Position numbers and translations under genes: made by a program | Part shown: piece after piece, positions 58,037 through 64,000 of the stretch | Position numbering within the stretch: position 1 is the first letter of the stretch | How the letters are laid out: every line of letters starts with the position of its first letter | The notes under the pieces: generated by a model | Seen by the model: the letters and a program-made list of their open reading frames with translations, nothing else | What the model was told of the DNA's origin: nothing | Databases searched by the model: none | Source: CAVTQY01 sp963736975 | GTDB lineage: Bacteria; Pseudomonadota; Alphaproteobacteria; Acetobacterales; Acetobacteraceae | Length of the DNA: 64,000 bases | Direction of reading: 5' to 3' | Assembly: GCA_963736975.1 (NCBI GenBank) | Contig: CAVTQY010000001.1 | Location: 682,001 to 746,000, forward strand

Positions 58037-59047
58037 ATGAACAAGGTTGCCTCTCTCGCAGAAGTCCGCCCCACCTCCGCAATCGACTTGCCGGACACGA
58101 AGGTGGTCGCGCGCGAGGCGTTCGACATCGACACCGATATGGTCGTACCGGCCTTCTCGGTACGCACGGAGCACGTCCCTGACATCGACGACGCGTACAA
58201 GTTCGACCGCGAAACCACGCTGGCGATCCTCGCCGGCTTTGCCTTTAACCGCCGCACGATGATCCAGGGCTATCACGGCACCGGCAAATCGACGCATATC
58301 GAGCAGGTCGCGGCCCGGCTCAACTGGCCCTGTATCCGCGTCAACCTGGACAGCCATATCAGCCGCATCGACCTGATCGGCAAGGACGCCATCGTGCTGC
58401 GCGACGGCAAGCAGGTGACGGAATTCCGGGAAGGGATCCTGCCCTGGTGCCTGCAGCACGCCTGCACCCTGGTGTTCGACGAATACGATGCGGGCCGGCC
58501 GGATGTGATGTTCGTGATCCAGCGTGTCCTTGAAGTGGAAGGCAAGCTGACCCTGCTCGACCAGAACCGCGTGATCCGCCCGCACCCGTCATTCCGGCTA
58601 TTCTCCACCGCCAACACGGTGGGCCTCGGCGACACCACCGGGCTCTATCACGGCACGCAGCAGATCAACCAGGGCCAGATGGACCGCTGGAACATCGTTG
58701 CGACCCTCAATTACCTGCCGCACGCACTGGAGACCTCCATCGTGCTGGCAAAGATGGGTGTGGATCCCGACGACAAGACCGAGAAGAAGCGCGTGGAGAG
58801 CATGGTCGCTCTGGCCGACCTGACCCGCGCCGGCTTCATCAACGGCGACATCTCCACTGTGATGTCGCCGCGCACGGTGATCACCTGGGCCGAGAACGCG
58901 CGCATCTTCGGCGATGTCGGCTTCGCCTTCCGCATGACTTTCCTAAACAAATGCGACGAAGCCGAACGCGCCACAGTCGCGGAATATTACCAGCGCTGCT
59001 TCAACGAGGAGATCCCGACCGGCGTGCTGGTGCGGAAGGTCGCGTGA
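58037..59047 (+). CDS. cobS: Cobaltochelatase AAA+ subunit CobS
   Basis: 336 aa. Walker A is GYHGTGKSTHIE, Walker B TLVFDEYDAG and sensor I LFSTANT. DSHISRIDLIGKDAIVLRDG and LEVEGKLTLLDQNRVIRPHP are CobS marks. With CobT and CobN it inserts cobalt in aerobic cobalamin synthesis. cobN is not in the window. No cobalamin riboswitch is seen in the short upstream gap. Confidence 0.95.
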   Translation: MNKVASLAEVRPTSAIDLPDTKVVAREAFDIDTDMVVPAFSVRTEHVPDIDDAYKFDRETTLAILAGFAFNRRTMIQGYHGTGKSTHIEQVAARLNWPCIRVNLDSHISRIDLIGKDAIVLRDGKQVTEFREGILPWCLQHACTLVFDEYDAGRPDVMFVIQRVLEVEGKLTLLDQNRVIRPHPSFRLFSTANTVGLGDTTGLYHGTQQINQGQMDRWNIVATLNYLPHALETSIVLAKMGVDPDDKTEKKRVESMVALADLTRAGFINGDISTVMSPRTVITWAENARIFGDVGFAFRMTFLNKCDEAERATVAEYYQRCFNEEIPTGVLVRKVA

Positions 59048-59111
59048 TCGCCTTCACCTGTCGCGCTGACACGCGGCGCTGTCCCCCCGGGCGCCGGGTG
59101 AGGGCGGCCCC

Positions 59112-60989
59112 ATGAGCGGGACCAGTAAGGACAACACACGCGCCGAGGAATTCAAACGCGCCACCGCCGGCGTGCTCCGCGCCATCGCCGAAACTTCCGA
59201 CGTGCAGGTGAATTTTCAGCCCGGCCCCTCCGGCCTGTCGGGCAAACGCGCGCGCCTGCCGCTGCCCACCCGAGCGCTGCCGCCCGGCGAGATGGCCAGG
59301 CTGCGCGGAGCGTCCGACGCCATCGCGCTCCGGCTCCGTCATCACGACGACGCCGTCCATAACGCCCGCATGCCGGCCCGCCGCGAAGCCCGCGACGTGT
59401 ACGACGCGCTGGAACAGGCCCGCGTGGAAACCATCGGCTCTCGCCACATGGCCGGCGTTGCCGCCAACCTCCAGGCCAAGCTGATCGAACAATGCGAGGC
59501 CGAAGGCTACGACCGCATGAACCGCAAGGATCAGCTCCCGATCCAGGCGGCGCTCGCCTTGCTGGCGCGCGAGCATATGTCCGGCAAGATGGCGCCGGAG
59601 CCCGCGCGCCGCGTGCTCGACCTGTGGCGCGACACGCTCGGCGCAGACGCTGATGCCGCGCTCGCGGAGCTTGGCCGCGCACAGAACGATCAGCGCGCCT
59701 TTGCCCGCGCCGCCCGCAAGCTGCTGGCCGTGCTGGAACTGGCCGAGGCGGAGGCGGACGCTGAGCCCGACGATCAGAACGAAGACGGCGAACAGGGCGG
59801 CGACCAGTCCGGCGAACAGGACAACTCCCCCGAAGGCGAAGGCCAGACCGAGTCCGATACCGAAAGCATGCTCGGCGCCCAGCCCGAGGAGATGGAAGGG
59901 GAAGCCGCTGACGACAGCGGCGACGAATCCGAAGAAGAAGCCGCGATCGCCGAAGGCGACGACCGCCCCGGCGGTCCGCAGCCGCGCCGCGAACGCCCCA
60001 ACCCGGACGACAGCGCCATCTATCGCGGCTACACGCGGCTGTTCAACGAGGAAATCTCCGCCGAGGAGCTGTGCGACCCGGAGGAGCTGACCCGGCTGCG
60101 TCAGCAGCTCGATCACCAGCTCCAGCATCTGCAAGGCGTGATCTCCAAACTCGCCAACCGCTTACAGCGCCGACTGTTGGCGCAACAGCAGCGCGCCTGG
60201 GAGTTCGACCTGGAAGAAGGCCTGCTCGACGCCGGCCGGTTGTCGCGGGTGATCGTCAATCCGCTCCAGGCCCTGTCCTACAAGCAGGAACAGGAGATGG
60301 AGTTCCGCGACACCGTCGTGACCCTGCTGATCGACAATTCAGGCTCGATGCGCGGCCGGCCGATCACGGTTGCGGCGATGTGCGGCGACATCCTGGCGCG
60401 GACATTGGAGCGCTGCGCGGTGAAGGTGGAGATACTCGGCTTCACGACGCGCGCCTGGAAGGGCGGGCAGAGCCGGGAGAAATGGGTGCAGGATGGCAAG
60501 CCGCGCAATCCCGGCCGGCTGAACGACCTGCGACATATCGTGTACAAGGCGGCGGACGCGCCCTGGCGGCGCGCGCGCAAGAATCTCGGGCTGATGCTGC
60601 GCGAGGGTTTGCTGAAAGAAAATATCGACGGTGAGGCCCTGCTCTGGGCGTACCGCCGGTTGTTGGCGCGATCTGAGCATCGGCGCATCCTGATGGTGAT
60701 CAGCGACGGCGCGCCGGTGGATGACTCGACGTTGTCGGTGAATCCCGGCAACTACCTGGAGAAGCACCTGCGCGAGATGATCCGCGACATCGAGCACCGC
60801 GAGCAGGTGGAGCTGATCGCCATTGGTATCGGCCATGATGTCACAAGATACTATCGCCGCGCCGTCACCATCGTCGATGCCGAGGAACTCGGCGGCACGA
60901 TGATGAAGAAGCTGACGGAGCTGTTCGATGAAGACGCTGAGGCCGCCTGGGCGCGTGCGGCGGCGGAGCGGTCGGCGCTGGTGGTGTAG
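59112..60989 (+). CDS. cobT: Cobaltochelatase subunit CobT
   Basis: 625 aa. The N-terminal helical part is followed by a strongly acidic stretch (about residues 215-300, rich in Glu, Asp, Gln, Ser). A C-terminal von Willebrand A domain has the metal-site motif LLIDNSGSMRG. It forms the chaperone ring with CobS. It starts 64 bases after cobS, and the gap contains a CGCCGGGTGAGGGCGGC piece of the dispersed element. Confidence 0.95.
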   Translation: MSGTSKDNTRAEEFKRATAGVLRAIAETSDVQVNFQPGPSGLSGKRARLPLPTRALPPGEMARLRGASDAIALRLRHHDDAVHNARMPARREARDVYDALEQARVETIGSRHMAGVAANLQAKLIEQCEAEGYDRMNRKDQLPIQAALALLAREHMSGKMAPEPARRVLDLWRDTLGADADAALAELGRAQNDQRAFARAARKLLAVLELAEAEADAEPDDQNEDGEQGGDQSGEQDNSPEGEGQTESDTESMLGAQPEEMEGEAADDSGDESEEEAAIAEGDDRPGGPQPRRERPNPDDSAIYRGYTRLFNEEISAEELCDPEELTRLRQQLDHQLQHLQGVISKLANRLQRRLLAQQQRAWEFDLEEGLLDAGRLSRVIVNPLQALSYKQEQEMEFRDTVVTLLIDNSGSMRGRPITVAAMCGDILARTLERCAVKVEILGFTTRAWKGGQSREKWVQDGKPRNPGRLNDLRHIVYKAADAPWRRARKNLGLMLREGLLKENIDGEALLWAYRRLLARSEHRRILMVISDGAPVDDSTLSVNPGNYLEKHLREMIRDIEHREQVELIAIGIGHDVTRYYRRAVTIVDAEELGGTMMKKLTELFDEDAEAAWARAAAERSALVV

Positions 60990-61003
60990 CAGCGGCCCGC
61001 GGT

Positions 61004-61032
61004 CCACCTCTCCTGCTCCGCGGGAGAGGTGG
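61004..61032. repeat. Copy of the dispersed hairpin element, split by the IS481 element
   Basis: CCACCTCTCCTG pairs with CGGGAGAGGTGG except for one base. The second module of the element (GGTTCGCAAAGCGAACCGGG TGAGGG) lies beyond the insertion sequence at about 62424-62448, so the element was interrupted by the IS. Confidence 0.7.
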
Positions 61033-61041
61033 GGGTCCGAA

Positions 61042-62415
61042 CCGGGGACATAGGTGACAGTTTGGCCCGACGACATGGGTAACAGGTTTACTGGTTGGCA
61101 TGGAGGTGACCCATGCCGTGGCAGAGGACCGGACCCATGGACGAGCGGATGTCGCTGATTGTGAGCTGGCAGGAGGACGGGCTTTCGATTTCGGAGCTGT
61201 GCCAGCGCTATGGCGTTAGCCGCAAGACCGGTTACAAGTGGATAGAGCGGTATGAGAACGAGGGTTTTGCCGGGCTGTGCGACCGCAGCCGGGCGCCGCA
61301 TCACTCTCCGCGGCAGGTGACGGGGTCGATCGCCGAGGCAGCGGTAGCGGCGCGGCGGGAGCACCCGAGCTGGGGGCCGCGCAAGCTGCGGGCGTGGCTT
61401 TCGGCGCGCGATCCGCAGGTGGTGTGGCCGGCGGCCAGCACTTTGGGTGTGTTGTTCAACGAAGCGGGCCTGACGGTGCCGCGGCGCCGGCGCGAGCGGG
61501 TGCCGCCGCGCAGCGCGCCGTTTGCCGGCTGCGAGGGTCCGAACGCGGTGTGGACGGCCGATTTCAAGGGCTGGTTTCGCACCGCCGACGGCGCGCGCTG
61601 CGAGCCGTTCACGTTGTTGGACAGTTGGAGCCGCTATCTGTTGCGCTGCCAGGCGGTGCGGCGGACCGATACCGCGACGGTGCAGGCGATCCTGGCGGCG
61701 GCGTTCCGCGAGTATGGCCTGCCGATGGCGCTGCGCAGCGACAACGGCTCGCCGTTTGCCGGACGCGGCGCCGGCGGCTTGAGCCGGTTATCGGTGTGGC
61801 TGATCAAGCTTTCGGTGCGGCCGGATCGGATCGATCCAGGCTCGCCGCAGCAGAACGGTCGGCACGAGCGGATGCACCTGACGCTGCAGCAGGAGACGGC
61901 AAGCCCGCCGGCGGCGAGCTTGCGGGCGCAGGCCCGCAGCTTCGCGGTGTTCCGCCGCTGTTACAATGCGGCGGCCGCACGAGGCGCTGGGCCAGCAAGT
62001 GCCGGCGCGGCATTATCAGCCGAGCCCGCGCGCCTACACCGGCAAGCTGTGTTCGCCGGAGTATCCTGGCGTTGAGCTGGTGCGCCAGGTGCGCTCGAAC
62101 GGCGAGATCAAGTGGCGTGGCGAGCGGGTGTTCCTGGGCGAGCCGTTGATCGGCGAACCGGTCGGGCTGCACCCGATCGCCGACGGCGAATGGCGGGTGA
62201 TGTATGGCCCGATCGAGCTCGGTTTGCTGGACGCGAAGGGCCGCTTGCGCCAGCCGCGGCGCCGCCGCCGTCGGGTAGCCTGTGGATTTGTGGACAACGC
62301 ACGCGCGTTGCCCACAACCCCACAGGGCCAACAACAACCGCAAGCCGATCTGGTTCGATGACGGATGAAAAGTGTTACCCATGTCGCCGGTCTATTCTGT
62401 TACCCATGTCGCCGG
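61042..62415 (+). mobile_element. IS481-type insertion sequence with doubled end motifs
   Basis: About 1374 bases. Each end has two copies of a 19-20-base motif CCGGCGACATGGGTAACAG with 25-base spacing: 61042 and 61067 at the left end, and inverted copies ending at 62390 and 62415. The outermost left copy is the most diverged (CCGGGGACATAGGTGACAG). No target duplication was recognised. Confidence 0.85.
61113..62361 (+). CDS. IS481 family transposase, one frame break
   Basis: Helix-turn-helix: ISELCQRYGVSRKTGYKWIE. DDE residues: WTADFKGWF, LRSDNGSPF and NGRHERMHLTL. Near 61965 the frame changes, and the C-terminal part RPHEALGQQVPARHY ... CSPEYPGVELVRQV continues in the other frame to 62361. 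ATG 61113 or 61137 could start. The family normally has a single frame, so this copy is either dead or mis-sequenced at one base. Confidence 0.88.
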
Positions 62416-62451
62416 TTGGACATGGGTTCGCAAAGCGAACCGGGTGAGGGT

Positions 62452-63471
62452 TCAGTTCCGGCTCTTGTCCACCAGCGCGTTCTGCGCAATCCACGGCATC
62501 ATGGCGCGCAGCTTGACGCCGATCTGCTCTATCGGATGCTCGCTCATGCGCGCCCGCATGGCCTTGAAGCTCGTCTGGTTGACGCGGTTCTCCAGCATCC
62601 ACTCGCGGGCGAAGCGTCCCGATTGGATATCCGCCAGCACCCGCTTCATCTCCTTGCGAGTCTCATCGTTGATAATGCGTGGCCCCGACATATACTCGCC
62701 GTACTCCGCGGTATTGCTGATCGAGTAATTCATGTTGGCAATACCACCTTCATAGATCAGATCGACAATCAGCTTCACCTCGTGCAGGCATTCGAAATAC
62801 GCCATCTCCGGCGCGTACCCCGCTTCCACCAGCGTTTCGTACCCGCCCTTGATCAGCTCCACCAGCCCGCCGCACAGCACCACCTGCTCGCCGAACAGAT
62901 CGGTCTCGCATTCCTCCTTGAAGGTCGTCTCGATAATCCCGGCCCGCCCGCCGCCGATGGCCGAGGCATAGGAAAGAGCGATCTCCAGCGCGTTCCCCGA
63001 CGGGTTCTGCGCCACCGCTACCAGGCACGGCACGCCGCCGCCGCGCTGATACTCGCTGCGCACCGTATGGCCAGGCCCTTTCGGCGCGATCATGAACACG
63101 TCGATATCGGTGCGCGGTTCGATCAGGTTGAAATGAATGTTCAGCCCGTGCGCGAAAGCCAGCGCCGCCCCCGGCTTCATGTTCGGCCCGAGCTGGTCGC
63201 GATACAGATCGCCCTGCCCTTCATCCGGCGTCAGCACCATCACCACATCGGCCCATTTGGCGCACTCCGCCGCATCCATCACCTTCAGGCCGGCGGCCTC
63301 GGCCTTTTTTACCCCAGCGGAATTTGCCCGCAGCCCGACCGCGATCTCGGCCACACCGCTTTCCTTGAGGTTGTTGGCATGGGCATGGCCCTGGCTGCCA
63401 TAGCCGATGACGGCGACACGCTTGCCCTTGATCAGGTTCACGTCGGCGTCGCGATCGTAATAGACGCGCAT
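62452..63471 (-). CDS. ilvC: Ketol-acid reductoisomerase
   Basis: 339 aa, class I. The NADPH motif is AVIGYGSQGHAHANNLKESG, and the loop VGLRANSAG with Arg and Ser supports NADPH. The metal-binding Glu and Asp lie in ETDLFGEQVVLCGG and in YECLHE-like (YFECLHEVKLIVDLI). It makes the dihydroxy acid in Val/Leu/Ile synthesis. It starts 23 bases after ilvN. Confidence 0.97.
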   Translation of the reverse strand: MRVYYDRDADVNLIKGKRVAVIGYGSQGHAHANNLKESGVAEIAVGLRANSAGVKKAEAAGLKVMDAAECAKWADVVMVLTPDEGQGDLYRDQLGPNMKPGAALAFAHGLNIHFNLIEPRTDIDVFMIAPKGPGHTVRSEYQRGGGVPCLVAVAQNPSGNALEIALSYASAIGGGRAGIIETTFKEECETDLFGEQVVLCGGLVELIKGGYETLVEAGYAPEMAYFECLHEVKLIVDLIYEGGIANMNYSISNTAEYGEYMSGPRIINDETRKEMKRVLADIQSGRFAREWMLENRVNQTSFKAMRARMSEHPIEQIGVKLRAMMPWIAQNALVDKSRN

Positions 63472-63494
63472 CGTATGTCTCCTTGCGATTATCG

Positions 63495-63989
63495 TCAGAT
63501 CGTCCGCGGGCCGCGCGCCATAGCGGCAACGCCGGTGCGGGAAATTTCCGCCAACCCCAACGGACGCATCAGTTCCACGAAAGCATTGAGCTTCTCGCTC
63601 GACCCTGTCATCTCGAACACGAAGTTCTCGGTGGTCGCATCCACTACCCGCGCACGGAAGGCATCGGCCAGGCGCAGCGCCTCGGCGCGGTGCTCGCCGC
63701 GGTTGATCACCTTGATCAACGCCATTTCACGCGCCAGATGCGGGCCCTCCCGCGTTAGGTCGGCCACCCGGTGCACCGGTACCAGCCGGTCGAGCTGCGC
63801 CTTGATCTGCTCGATCACCATCTCGGTACCGGACGTCACGATGTTGATCCGCGACTGCCGCCCGGCGGCATCCACCGGCGCCACCGTCAGGCTGTCGATA
63901 TTATAGCCTCGCCCGGAGAACAGCCCGATGACGCGCGCGAGCACACCCGCCTCGTTATCGACCAAAACCGAAATCGTCGCGCTGCGCAA
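63495..63989 (-). CDS. ilvN: Acetolactate synthase small (regulatory) subunit
   Basis: 164 aa. The ACT domain is ISVLVDNEAGVLARVIGLFS with RGYNIDSLTVAP, followed by the C-terminal dimer part (MALIKVINRGEH). It sets valine feedback on the large subunit, expected just beyond the window edge. An in-frame TGA at 63998-63996 excludes an earlier start, so TTG 63989 is used, with GGTGAGGG as ribosome site. Confidence 0.94.
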   Translation of the reverse strand: MRSATISVLVDNEAGVLARVIGLFSGRGYNIDSLTVAPVDAAGRQSRINIVTSGTEMVIEQIKAQLDRLVPVHRVADLTREGPHLAREMALIKVINRGEHRAEALRLADAFRARVVDATTENFVFEMTGSSEKLNAFVELMRPLGLAEISRTGVAAMARGPRTI

Positions 63990-64000
63990 GAACCCTCACC

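Overview
The window is GC-rich bacterial DNA from an alphaproteobacterium, most likely a flagellated member of the Acetobacteraceae / Rhodospirillales. The sequence evidence for this is a circularly permuted two-piece tmRNA gene followed directly by the alphaproteobacterial type of SspB, a fliX-dksA unit divergent from flgI, the order bolA / DnaJ-domain gene / cobS / cobT, a Hint-domain beta-repeat protein, and a pentose-phosphate cluster ordered tkt-gnd-zwf-HAD-tal-pgi. The species assignment is inference.

Layout. 1-7503 (+): a sugar-type ABC importer (end of the binding protein, double ATPase, a permease made of two fused permease units) with an SDR dehydrogenase, two tandem SMP-30 lactonases and a BKACE (DUF849) enzyme. 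7764-14331: a GMC oxidoreductase and a third SMP-30 in divergent orientation, then a second, CUT2-type importer on the minus strand. 14819-17130 (-): an MHS-type transporter and thyX. 17165-20232 (+): ssrA (tmRNA), sspB, class I fumarase and a VUT-family transporter. 20338-25654: a CUT1-type importer, a fourth SMP-30 and a purine permease. 25700-33659 (+): the pentose-phosphate/hexose-phosphate operon. 33722-36540: a wrecked periplasmic-protein gene carrying an IS630 element, a GFA-family protein and a short tandem-repeat array. 36545-39419: dksA, fliX, flgI (with a clear sigma-54 promoter), a rod-binding protein and a FlgN-like chaperone. 39459-42609 (+): a tight four-gene unit of a RibD-type reductase, a zinc-less MDR dehydrogenase, a degenerate 6-pyruvoyl-tetrahydropterin-synthase-like protein and a family-4 glycosyltransferase. 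42624-44518: otnK/otnC. 44570-51863: an H1-like protein, prpC-prpD, and a hydantoin-type amidohydrolase / carbamoylase / racemase group. 51860-56944: an NdvA-like exporter and the Hint protein. 57022-60989: bolA, DnaJ-domain gene, cobS, cobT. 61042-62415: an IS481-type element. 62452-63989 (-): ilvC and ilvN.

How the genes work together. The first 25 kb is mainly carbohydrate uptake and oxidation: three ABC importers, each beside one or two SMP-30 lactonases and two of them beside oxidoreductases, feed sugar acids toward central metabolism, where the zwf/gnd/tkt/tal/pgi block sits. ssrA and sspB are neighbours and act together: the tag made by the RNA is delivered to ClpXP by SspB. The 39.5-42.6 kb unit looks like a pathway for a reduced, glycosylated pterin- or pyrimidine-like compound and is the best candidate here for an undescribed system.

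Quality warning. About 21 reading-frame breaks are visible. Sixteen of them lie between 19.98 and 30.79 kb; the region 0-19.9 kb and the stretch 39-61 kb show none. Most are single extra bases with the protein perfectly readable on both sides, so they are more likely consensus errors than gene decay. The gene at 33722-35506 is an exception and looks truly dead.
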